Below are positions 7,799-17,767 of a DNA stretch of 64,000 nt, in pieces. The stretch comes from an uncultured Bacteroidales bacterium (GTDB lineage: Bacteria > Bacteroidota > Bacteroidia > Bacteroidales > Bacteroidaceae), in assembly GCA_902798615.1 (NCBI GenBank), contig CADBXL010000019.1:1-64000 (forward strand), given 5' to 3'. The position numbers and the translations under genes were made by a program. A model generated the notes under the pieces. That model was not told the origin of the DNA. It saw only the letters and a program-made list of their open reading frames with translations, and ran no database searches. Positions within the stretch are counted from its first letter, which is position 1, and each line of letters opens with the position of its first letter.

Positions 7799-8056
7799 AA
7801 CGTGATTTCGATGAAAACAAGCCGCTTGCTACAAGAAGAAATTAATGCGACATTAATGTGTCATTTGTGATCATTAATGTAGGTTCGCAAAGCGAAAACA
7901 TATAATATCTCATTAATACCACATTAATACCGCATTAATTTTCCATAAGTACAAGTATTGGAGATGCATCCATAGAATTATTCGCTGAATCTCATCAAGC
8001 TGAAGCAAGTATTCGCTATGGCTCACCAGGCTAAAGCAAGTCGTCGAACTGACGTT
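7799..8056. mobile_element. Palindromic element E3 inserted in the GH3 5' leader, with probable target duplication
   Basis: Ends AACGTGATTTCGATG and GTCGTCGAACTGACGTT match the E family. It is flanked by near-identical 19-bp direct repeats at 7782-7800 and 8056-8074 (TATATTATTCTATTTT core, one difference), as expected for a target-site duplication. Its first 84 bp are an 11-bp-phased ATTAAT array that recurs inverted at 11290-11371. No coding capacity. Confidence 0.65.
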
Positions 8057-8075
8057 ATATTATTCTATTTTAAAC

Positions 8076-10703
8076 ATGAAGAAATCGTTTATTATAGCCT
8101 TAGGGCTGAGTTTAACAACCTCTATCATTAATGCTCAGGCAATCCTGCCTTATCAGGATGCGAAATTGAGTGCTACGGAGCGTGCTAACGACCTGTTGAA
8201 GCGTCTGACCTTGGAAGAGAAGGTGGGGCTGATGATGGATCAGTCAAAACCTGTGGCACGCCTTGGTGTGAAACCTTATCAATGGTGGAATGAGGCGTTG
8301 CATGGTGTGGCTCGAAATGGTGTTGCCACAATGTTTCCTCAGGCGATTGGTCTGGCTGCAACGTTTGATACTAATCTGGTGCAGGAGTGTTTCGACATTG
8401 CAAGTACTGAGGCTCGCGTGAAGAACCGTCTGGCGCGTGAAAAGAGTAAGGATAACATCCGCAGATATCAGGGTCTCACATTCTGGACTCCTAACGTGAA
8501 CATCTTCCGTGACCCACGTTGGGGACGCGGTCAGGAGACATACGGTGAGGATCCATATCTCACAAGTCGTATGGGTGTGGCTGTTGTCAATGGTCTTCAG
8601 GGACCTGACGGCAACAAGACTCATGCCTGTGCAAAGCATTATGCCGTTCATAGCGGTCCGGAATGGAACCGCCATGTGTTCAATGCAGATAATGTGGCAA
8701 GTCGTGACCTGTGGGAGACCTATCTGCCTGCGTTCAAGGCTCTCGTGACAGAGGCAAAGGTGAAGGAGGTGATGTGTGCCTACAACCGTTATGAGAATGA
8801 GCCATGCTGCGGTTCAAGTCGTCTGCTCACACAGATTCTGCGCAACGACTGGGGCTTTGACGGTCTTGTGACAAGTGACTGCTGGGCAATCAATGACTTC
8901 TACACCCCTGGTGCTCACATGACTGAGCCTGACACTATCCATGCGGATGCAAAGGCAGTATGGAGCGGTACTGACCTTGAGTGTGGCGGTTCTTACGCCT
9001 CACTTCCTGAGGCTGTGCGTCAGGGACTCATAACCGAGAACCGTATCGACCAGTCAGTATTCCGTCTGCTCAAGGCTCGCTTCGAGCTTGGTGAGATGGA
9101 TGAGAGGACACCATACGATGATATTCCTGCATCAGTCATAGCTTGTGCTGAGCATAAGGCAAAGAGTCTGCAGGCGGCTCGCGAGGGTATCGTGCTTCTT
9201 AAGAATGATCGCCCTGCAAATGGCAAGGGTGCTCCGTTGCTGCCTCTGAATTCCCGTCAGACAATAGCGGTTGTAGGTCCTAATGCTAATGACAGTATCA
9301 TGCTTTGGGGTAACTATAACGGTACTCCTGATGCTACCACCACCATTCTTGACGGAATACGTAAGTATGTGAAGCCAAACAAGCTGATTTACTCTCAGGG
9401 CTGCGGACTTGCACAAACCACCAGCTATAGGAGTTGGATGGGTGTTGGTCGTTCGGCTGGTGAACAAGGCTGGTATGCTGCCTATTACAATACTACGGAC
9501 TTCAGCGGACCTGTAGCTGCTTACGGCCGTTACAAGAACGCTATGCAGCTCTATACCTATGGAGGTACTACTTTCCGTGCAGGTGTGAATACAGAGAACT
9601 TCTCAGCTGTGTATAAGACAACAATCAATACTCCTCAAGCAAGTAATATCGAGTTTGACATCAAGGCTTCATGTGCTAAGATTCAGTTGCTTGTGAATGG
9701 CGAGGTTGTGAAGGAGGCTGAGGGACGCTTGGGGAGTCGTGGAAGCAAGGAACCAGTGTATGTTCTCTCTACAGAGGCTGGTAAGACATACGAGCTTGAG
9801 CTTCGCTATGTAGGTGGCAAGGGTATCAACGCGCTGATGTTTGATATGGGTAACACTACTCAATTCGATGATGATGAGTTGATAAAGCAGCTTCGTCCTG
9901 CCGATGTTGTAGTCTTTGTAGGTGGTATCTCTCCTAGCCTTGAAGGTGAGGAGATGCCTGTACAGATAGAGGGTTTCAAGGGCGGTGACCGTACTGATAT
10001 TCAGCTTCCGCGTGTTCAGCGTGAGCTCATTGCCAAGATTCATAAGGCAGGCAAGCGCATCGTATATGTCAACTGCTCAGGTTCTGCAATGGCTATGGTT
10101 CCAGAAGAAGAGAACTGCGATGCTATGATGCAGGTGTTCTATCCGGGTCAGATGGGTGGTCAGGCAGTGGCAGAGACACTCTTTGGCGACAACAATCCGT
10201 CAGGTCGTCTGCCTCTCACTTTCTATAAGGATACGCTTCAGATGCCAGGTTTCCTTGATTACAGCATGAAGGGCCGTACATATCGCTATATGAAAGAGAA
10301 GCCTCAGTTCTGCTTTGGTCATGGACTCTCATACACAACATTCTCTTATGGAGATGCAAAGCTTGTTCCTGCTTCATATACAGCAGATGGCAAAATGACA
10401 AAGGAGAAGATCATCATCCCTGTTACCAATACCGGTTCGCGTGATGGCGCGGAGGTTGTCCAGCTCTATGTTCAGCGTCCGGGTGATAGTGAAGGTCCTG
10501 TGAAGACTCTTCGTGGTTTCAAGCGTGTGAATGTGGCTAAGGGTGAAACCGTGAATGTGGAATTGGATATCGATGATGAGATCTTCTCATGGTATGATGT
10601 TCACACAGGATGTATGATGGCTCTAAGTGGTCGTTACAACATTCTCTACGGTGGTTCATCAGACGATAGCTGCCTAAAGACTCTTGAGGTTACAAGACCG
10701 TAG
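8076..10703 (+). CDS. Glycoside hydrolase family 3, probable beta-xylosidase
   Basis: 875 aa with a signal peptide (MKKSFIIALGLSLTTSIINA, then QA). The GH3 N-terminal barrel runs to about residue 330, with KHYAVHSGPEWNRH and the nucleophile Asp268 in VTSDCWAI. The C-terminal alpha/beta domain is interrupted at about 460-610 by a PA14-like insert (GWYAAYYNTTDFSG), and an Fn3-like domain ends the protein (GAEVVQLYVQRPGD, then KTLRGFKRV). The KHYAVHSGPE pattern and the GH10-CE1 neighbour favour xylosidase, releasing xylose from xylo-oligosaccharides, over glucosidase. This resembles the Prevotella ruminicola xylanolytic cluster with a GH3 xylosidase and a xylanase-esterase. Its promoter and start are separated by element E3. 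Exact substrate is inferred. Confidence 0.88.
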   Translation: MKKSFIIALGLSLTTSIINAQAILPYQDAKLSATERANDLLKRLTLEEKVGLMMDQSKPVARLGVKPYQWWNEALHGVARNGVATMFPQAIGLAATFDTNLVQECFDIASTEARVKNRLAREKSKDNIRRYQGLTFWTPNVNIFRDPRWGRGQETYGEDPYLTSRMGVAVVNGLQGPDGNKTHACAKHYAVHSGPEWNRHVFNADNVASRDLWETYLPAFKALVTEAKVKEVMCAYNRYENEPCCGSSRLLTQILRNDWGFDGLVTSDCWAINDFYTPGAHMTEPDTIHADAKAVWSGTDLECGGSYASLPEAVRQGLITENRIDQSVFRLLKARFELGEMDERTPYDDIPASVIACAEHKAKSLQAAREGIVLLKNDRPANGKGAPLLPLNSRQTIAVVGPNANDSIMLWGNYNGTPDATTTILDGIRKYVKPNKLIYSQGCGLAQTTSYRSWMGVGRSAGEQGWYAAYYNTTDFSGPVAAYGRYKNAMQLYTYGGTTFRAGVNTENFSAVYKTTINTPQASNIEFDIKASCAKIQLLVNGEVVKEAEGRLGSRGSKEPVYVLSTEAGKTYELELRYVGGKGINALMFDMGNTTQFDDDELIKQLRPADVVVFVGGISPSLEGEEMPVQIEGFKGGDRTDIQLPRVQRELIAKIHKAGKRIVYVNCSGSAMAMVPEEENCDAMMQVFYPGQMGGQAVAETLFGDNNPSGRLPLTFYKDTLQMPGFLDYSMKGRTYRYMKEKPQFCFGHGLSYTTFSYGDAKLVPASYTADGKMTKEKIIIPVTNTGSRDGAEVVQLYVQRPGDSEGPVKTLRGFKRVNVAKGETVNVELDIDDEIFSWYDVHTGCMMALSGRYNILYGGSSDDSCLKTLEVTRP

Positions 10704-11037
10704 TGAATAATGAATAATTAATAATGAATAATTGATAATGATTTGCGGCTTATTTGGAAAGTAAATTGCCAGTAAATTATATTCAGTAAATTATTATTCG
10801 CAAGTGAACCCCAAAGGGGTGACACATAATAGGGCGGTGCGCGAGCGCCGTTGATACAGAAAAGTTCAATTCATGGAGCGCTGTAGGTGCGACACCTAAA
10901 ATCAACAAATACAATAGGTGGCGCACTTACAGCGCTCTGATTACTATGGCACCCTTTATATGACAGCGCTAACGCACCGCCCTATTAGGTGGCGCACCTT
11001 CGGCGCTCGTCGCGAAAAAACTTCACAAAAAGTATTT
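10704..11037. repeat. Nested palindromes downstream of GH3
   Basis: Outer arms AATAGGGCGGTGCG (10828-10841) and CGCACCGCCCTATT (10973-10986) enclose inner arms built on GAGCGCTGTAGGTGCG and its inverse. Before them lie AT-rich TAATGAATAATTGATAATG runs and AAAGTAAATT words also found in E2. No coding signal. Confidence 0.65.
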
Positions 11038-11371
11038 AACGTCAGTTCGATGTATTGTTTTGTCGGTTTGCGCCCTGAAAGGGCAAAGTTTGCTCTTAGC
11101 CCAGGGCAACGCCCTGTGGTATTGGTTCAATAGATAGACTACGCCCTGTAGGGGCAAAAGCCCTAACATAAAGATGCTTTTGCCTCTACAGGGCGAAATT
11201 GACAAACTTCAATGTACCTAGGGCGATGCCCTAGGCTATTAGCTTGTTAGCCTTGCAGGCTGTTTCAGCGATTTGGTCGAACTCACGTTACATTAATTAT
11301 CACAAATGACACATTAATGTCGCATTAATTTCTTCTTGTAGCAAGCGGATTGTTTTCGTCGAACTCACGTT
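11038..11371. repeat. Element E4 plus inverted copy of the E3 left end
   Basis: 11038-11290 is bounded by AACGTCAGTTCGATG and GGTCGAACTCACGTTA and contains GGGCAACGCCCT-type palindromes. 11290-11371 is the reverse complement of the E3 left end (7799-7882), over 90% identical by eye including the ATTAAT 11-mers. Up to 11460 follow fragments of E1 (GCTCAGGCGCTACGCGGAGT). Confidence 0.7.
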
Positions 11372-11466
11372 ATTTACCTGAACTCAGAATTATTCGCAAG
11401 GCTCAGGCGCTACGCGGAGTCATTTTCCAAATAATATCTTCGCGTAAGCGAGCCTTTCTTTTTGGA

Positions 11467-11763
11467 TTAAGATTGTGAAGCATTAAGCATATCCAGTCTT
11501 TCTTTCAGGGCGCGATAGTCCTCTAACACATTCCAGATGGCATCTTCGGAAAGGACGCCCCGTTTCAGGGTATTGGGTAGCCTACCCTGCTCATCATCGG
11601 AAAAGTCCTGTTTCCAAGTGTCACTACCATAGTAGGTGTCAAGTTCATGGAGCGCGTCTTGTGCGACCTCATACTCGTCGAGGGCATCGTTCAACACTCT
11701 CAACGCATCTGTCGCACGCTCAAGATTCTGCTCCATACGTTCAATTCGTTCTATCTGTTTCAT
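11467..11763 (-). CDS. DUF4298 small protein
   Basis: 98 aa, highly charged and helical, with heptad-like patterning at both ends (IERIERMEQNLERATDALRV and VLEDYRALKERLDML). The middle (ALHELDTYYGSDTWKQDF, DEQGRLPNTLKRGVLSEDAI) fits DUF4298, small cytoplasmic proteins of unknown function in Bacteroidota and Firmicutes. Its 3' end abuts repeat debris. Its promoter region resembles that of the DUF4062 gene at the left edge. Confidence 0.8.
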   Translation of the reverse strand: MKQIERIERMEQNLERATDALRVLNDALDEYEVAQDALHELDTYYGSDTWKQDFSDDEQGRLPNTLKRGVLSEDAIWNVLEDYRALKERLDMLNASQS

Positions 11764-11791
11764 TTTTATGGATTCTGTCTATTATCGGCTA

Positions 11792-11799
11792 CAAAGTTA
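11792..11799 (-). promoter_or_regulatory. -7 box of the DUF4298 gene
   Basis: Reverse strand TAACTTTG, 28 bp before the start. Confidence 0.6.
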
Positions 11800-11945
11800 G
11801 GGAAATCTTTTGAATAACCTTGGGTTTCGAGGGGTTATTTTCTTTTTGGTGACTTCGTTTTGCGGTTTTTCCTATAAAGAATGTTTTATGTATGGCATAA
11901 AAGAATATTTAACTAATTTTTTATACTCTGTATAAATTTATTTAG

Positions 11946-11953
11946 TAAATTTG
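11946..11953 (+). promoter_or_regulatory. -7 box of the GH5 gene
   Basis: TAAATTTG followed by CACC, about 50 bp before the ATG at 12004. Confidence 0.6.
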
Positions 11954-12003
11954 CACCTGATTTGACTAAATCAAAACTAAAATCATAACTTAAACAGAAA
12001 TAA

Positions 12004-13926
12004 ATGACTAATTTTTTACACAGAACTTGGAGGCTCTCTTTTTTGGCTCTCCTTTTGACTGTTTCAAACGAAACTATGGCGTGGCGCGGTATGCGTATGC
12101 CTGAACTGTTCGTAAAAGGCCGTTACCTCATGGCTAAGGATGTGAACGGCAACGACAGTATCGTCAACCTGCATGGCTTTGGCCAGACTTATTCCCCTTG
12201 GTTCAACGAGAAAGGAAACGGATGGGGATGGGGCAAAAGACCTAGCGCATGCCTTACATATAATCAGGGCGTGATAAAAAAGATGCTCGATAATGGCTGG
12301 AAGGTGAACTGGATGCGTCTGCACATGGATCCACATTGGAGTAATAACGATACAAAGGTGGATGAGTGGAAGGCTGCTAACCCTGGCAAGAATTACGATG
12401 AGAGCATTATATATGCCTTCGATATGGATCTCTTCAAGAAATATCTTGATGAGGTTTTCGTTCCTATGGCAGAATATGCCATTGATAACGGTCTTTATGT
12501 GGTGATGCGCCCACCTGGAGTATGCCCCGAGAATCTTGCCATCGGCGATGAGTATCAGGAGTATCTCATAAAGGTGTGGACTTACGTTTGCAACCATGAG
12601 AAGCTGAAGAACAACCCATACGTTATGTTCGAGCTTGCCAACGAGCCTATAAACATGAAGGGTGATGACGGTCAATATACCAGTTGGTCGGATGGTTCTC
12701 AGAAGAATTGCACCAAGTTCTTCCAAAAGGTTGTTGATGAGATTCGTGCCGTTGGCTGTAACAACATCCTCTGGGTTCCGGGCCTTGCCTATCAGCAGAA
12801 CTATCAGGGCTATGTGAAGTATCCTATTGAGGAACGTGAGGGTGGACTTGGTATAGGCTATGCCGTTCATTGCTATCCGGGTTGGTATGGTTCTGACTCT
12901 GAGGTTGCAAGTGCTGAGCAGAAGGTGGTGACTAACGGAGCCGGTTATCTTGAGTTCAGTAACGGTTGGGATAATAGCATCTCGGGCATTGCAGCAAAGG
13001 CACCTATCCTTGTAACGGAGATGGACTGGGCCCCTAAGAAATACGACAGCTCTTGGGGTAAGGCTACAACCGGCACAGAGGGTGGTGTTGGCTTTGGTGC
13101 AAACTTCCATTTCATCATGGATAAGACAGGAAACGTTAGTTGGATGCTCTTTACCGATGCTGACAAACTCGCAAGATATGATGACAGCAAGCCAGACGGC
13201 AAAACCTTCTATACTGACCCAGAGGCTTGTGTACGTCCTATCTACCGTTGGTTTAAGCAGTATGCGGAGATCCCGAACTACTCTTCATACACCCCAGAGC
13301 GTGAGCAGCATATTCTGGATTCTATTAAGCATGTGAAGGATTCTATTGCCAGCATTCCTTGGTATTATCCTAACGATGAGGATATGTTCAATCCAAGTAT
13401 CTGGGAGACTGGTTCTGTAACAACAAACGAAGATGGTACATTCACTCTAAAATTAGGTCAATATGGTTTTGGAGGATTCAAGTTCACAGGTGGACGTGAT
13501 TTTTCAAAATTTAAGTATCTTGTATTAAACCTTGCAGAAGCTCCTGCGTCAAACAACTGGTCATTAAGGCTATTTGACGGTAATAGCTATTGGGGTGCCC
13601 ATTCTGAGCTTAGTGTTGGCAAAAAGACGCGTATAGTTCTAAATCTTCAGAATACGAAGAATACAAATGGTGCAAAACTTGATGTTTCTCACATTTATAT
13701 CCTCGGATTATGGGAAAATGGAGGTTCTCCTATCAAGATCAAGAACATCTATGTAACCAACAATGCAGACTATTCACCAGAGACTACGGGTATAGAAGAA
13801 TTACAAATTACAAATTGCGAATCTCCTTATGTCAATGGTTTCTACAATCTCAACGGGCAGCGTATCCTTGAGCCGCAGAAGGGGCAGATTTATATCTGGA
13901 ATGGAAAGAAGATAATAAAAAATTAA
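12004..13926 (+). CDS. Secreted GH5 endoglycanase with C-terminal carbohydrate-binding-like domain
   Basis: 640 aa with a hydrophobic signal segment (SFLALLLTVSNETMA). The GH5 barrel spans about residues 35-420: HGFGQTYSPW, MRLHMDPHW, acid/base Glu214 in FELANEPIN, the HCYPGWYG segment and nucleophile Glu339 in LVTEMDWAP. Residues about 440-595 look like a beta-sandwich binding module. The last 40 residues (GFYNLNGQRILEPQKG, IYIWNGKKIIKN) are the Prevotella-style C-terminal tail found on exported proteins. It hydrolyses a beta-1,4-glycan; endoglucanase, mannanase or xylanase cannot be separated here, though the GH10-CE1 gene just downstream suggests plant cell wall. Probably co-transcribed with it, since I see no promoter box in the 127-bp gap. 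Confidence 0.87.
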   Translation: MTNFLHRTWRLSFLALLLTVSNETMAWRGMRMPELFVKGRYLMAKDVNGNDSIVNLHGFGQTYSPWFNEKGNGWGWGKRPSACLTYNQGVIKKMLDNGWKVNWMRLHMDPHWSNNDTKVDEWKAANPGKNYDESIIYAFDMDLFKKYLDEVFVPMAEYAIDNGLYVVMRPPGVCPENLAIGDEYQEYLIKVWTYVCNHEKLKNNPYVMFELANEPINMKGDDGQYTSWSDGSQKNCTKFFQKVVDEIRAVGCNNILWVPGLAYQQNYQGYVKYPIEEREGGLGIGYAVHCYPGWYGSDSEVASAEQKVVTNGAGYLEFSNGWDNSISGIAAKAPILVTEMDWAPKKYDSSWGKATTGTEGGVGFGANFHFIMDKTGNVSWMLFTDADKLARYDDSKPDGKTFYTDPEACVRPIYRWFKQYAEIPNYSSYTPEREQHILDSIKHVKDSIASIPWYYPNDEDMFNPSIWETGSVTTNEDGTFTLKLGQYGFGGFKFTGGRDFSKFKYLVLNLAEAPASNNWSLRLFDGNSYWGAHSELSVGKKTRIVLNLQNTKNTNGAKLDVSHIYILGLWENGGSPIKIKNIYVTNNADYSPETTGIEELQITNCESPYVNGFYNLNGQRILEPQKGQIYIWNGKKIIKN

Positions 13927-13967
13927 AAATTAATAATTAACAATTAACATGCCTGTCGCCCATCCGT

Positions 13968-14037
13968 CGGCTCTCCTCCCTTGCCCCTCACGGGGAAAGG
14001 GTTGGGATAAGGGGTCGTAGGAGCGCGGGGAGAGGCC
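13968..14037. repeat. REP-like GC-rich palindrome between GH5 and GH10-CE1
   Basis: GGCTCTCCTCCCTTGCCCCT...GGGGAAAGGG...GCGGGGAGAGGCCG forms a large stem. It belongs to the window-wide family whose ends read GGCCTCTCCCC or GACCCACCCCC and whose cores pair CTCCC with GGGAG. Confidence 0.7.
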
Positions 14038-14047
14038 GAACTTTTAA

Positions 14048-16213
<2,166 letters not shown>

Positions 16214-16245
16214 GAAAAGTTTTTTCTAGCGTTTTAATATAATAT

Positions 16246-16281
16246 AGTCCCGGATTACTACGGTAGTCTGGGGCTTTTTTT
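16246..16281 (+). terminator. Terminator after GH10-CE1
   Basis: AGTCCCGGATTAC pairs with GTAGTCTGGGGCT around TACG and is followed by seven T. Confidence 0.8.
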
Positions 16282-16386
16282 GTAAGTTTTAAAGATTATC
16301 ATTATTACACATAATATTTTATCACTTTTGTCGTTTTCTTAACTGACGAATGTTTTTGTACATACAAATTTAACATAAAATTGATA

Positions 16387-17085
16387 ATGAAGTACAGTAG
16401 AATTTTTATCACAGCGTTTATCGCTATTGTATCAGGATTCACCTTTGTTTCATGTGATAAGGATGATGAGGAGACAACAAATGACAAATACGCATCTGAC
16501 GAGTATGCAAGAAATCTGAAATTCGATGGTGCTATCGCTGGAGAATATCTGGGCAAGTATATTATTCAGACTCTCGACAAAGGTGACAATATTGTGAAGG
16601 CAGACACCATTGATAATGTTTCCTTGTATGTAGAGGGCAATGAAATGAATGAATTAGTGTTCCGTAACTTCCCAATTTCTGAATTGACAACTTTGATTAG
16701 TAAAGATACAACTTCATACTTGGGTTTTAATGTTAAATCTGTTTCTAATCATGACCTTTGTTCACCATATACCAAGGAATATGAGCAGAAAGACAGTATG
16801 ATAATCATGCATCATAAACCAACCTCAATTTCATTTGCAGCAAAAGGTCTTGTGGGGAATTTTGACTATCATCTTTATTATTGCTTCTCAGACAATGATA
16901 CAGCATACAATGTTCCACTTAAAGCTATCTATGGTAATCATGCTTTAGGTAATTGCAATATTAAGCTTCGTCTTGAGAAGATAATTAGCGATGGTGGATA
17001 TTTATGGGAAAGAGACCTCTCACGTTTATACTATTATATCGTGGAGTTCCAGTCACGACAGATTATTACAAAGAATAAAGATTAA
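16387..17085 (+). CDS. DUF4840-like lipoprotein
   Basis: 232 aa. The N-terminus MKYSRIFITAFIAIVSGF, then TFVSC, is a lipoprotein signal with the cysteine at about residue 23, followed by an acidic linker (DKDDEET). The body (FDGAIAGEYLGKYIIQTLDK, LYVEGNEMNELVFRNFPISE, LVGNFDYHLYYCFSDND) is beta-rich and fits the DUF4840 type seen in Prevotella and Bacteroides; I hold that name loosely. The start is the ATG at 16387, not the upstream in-frame TTG. It is presumably anchored to the outer membrane. No enzymatic motif is visible. Confidence 0.75.
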   Translation: MKYSRIFITAFIAIVSGFTFVSCDKDDEETTNDKYASDEYARNLKFDGAIAGEYLGKYIIQTLDKGDNIVKADTIDNVSLYVEGNEMNELVFRNFPISELTTLISKDTTSYLGFNVKSVSNHDLCSPYTKEYEQKDSMIIMHHKPTSISFAAKGLVGNFDYHLYYCFSDNDTAYNVPLKAIYGNHALGNCNIKLRLEKIISDGGYLWERDLSRLYYYIVEFQSRQIITKNKD

Positions 17086-17090
17086 CATAA

Positions 17091-17126
17091 AAAACCTGAT
17101 TGGCATTTCGCTAATCAGGTTTTTTC
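17091..17126 (+). terminator. Terminator after the DUF4840-like gene
   Basis: ACCTGAT...ATCAGGT stem with T6 tail. Confidence 0.8.
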
Positions 17127-17158
17127 TAATGTTTATTTCCCAAGTAAGTTCGTATTAA

Positions 17159-17250
17159 CTCCTAACCAAACTCGATGAAAGTCCGCTCCTTCACCGACTT
17201 TGCACCGACTTTGGTTAGGAGGATCATAGGAGAAAGAGCGGAGGAACAAC
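17159..17250. repeat. 11-bp phased array H (CACCGACTTTG)
   Basis: Two consecutive CACCGACTTTG units (17196-17217), enclosed by arms CTCCTAACCAAA and TTTGGTTAGGAG, then AGAGCGGAGGAAC. The same arrangement with three units is at 57.3-57.4 kb. Confidence 0.7.
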
Positions 17251-17260
17251 GGCTCTATTA

Positions 17261-17764
17261 CTACCACAAACTAAATTCCAAGTCAATTCCTTCTTTCTTA
17301 CATTTGATATCAAAATCGTGTTTATTGAACGGACCTGCAATTATATCTTTCTTTTTGTAGATAATCCAATAGCAGTCTTTCATCTTGCGGAGTCTTTCAA
17401 TACCAGCTTTGATACTATCTCTGTAATGTTCACTTACTGTTGTGTCATTATCCAAAGGCAAATCAAGATTACTATAGAATCCATGATATTTTTGATATAC
17501 GATGATATAGTTGTCATCATAACTGCAATTTTCGACTTTTCCAGGTATAAGTGTCTTTATTCCATACATATTTCCATCAGGAGATCTGCTTGTTATCTTT
17601 ACTATACAATTGTGATCAAGATCCCTTGCGTAGTCATTGCCTAATTCATCGAAATAATAATCCATAGTGGAGTGAAATTTTAAAAGTTGATAAGCACATA
17701 CAACAAATCCCACCACACAAAGAATTATAGCAAGACAGCAACCTATACTTTTCTTGTGTTTCAT
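17261..17764 (-). CDS. Small membrane-anchored protein, DUF3997-like (tentative)
   Basis: 167 aa. A basic start (MKHKKS) precedes a membrane segment at about residues 8-30 (CCLAIILCVVGFVVCAYQLL). A beta-rich domain follows, ending WIIYKKKDIIAGPFNKHDF. The WIIYKK...GPF pattern is reminiscent of DUF3997, but I am not certain. It is the downstream neighbour of the helicase gene, 3 bp after its stop region, so the two may be co-transcribed. The extracytoplasmic side and function are unknown. Confidence 0.55.
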   Translation of the reverse strand: MKHKKSIGCCLAIILCVVGFVVCAYQLLKFHSTMDYYFDELGNDYARDLDHNCIVKITSRSPDGNMYGIKTLIPGKVENCSYDDNYIIVYQKYHGFYSNLDLPLDNDTTVSEHYRDSIKAGIERLRKMKDCYWIIYKKKDIIAGPFNKHDFDIKCKKEGIDLEFSLW

Positions 17765-17767
17765 TTC

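Noticed and set aside
12064..13110. 348-codon reverse frame opposite GH5
   Set aside because: Shadow of a gene with intact GH5 motifs; the product has no recognisable domain.
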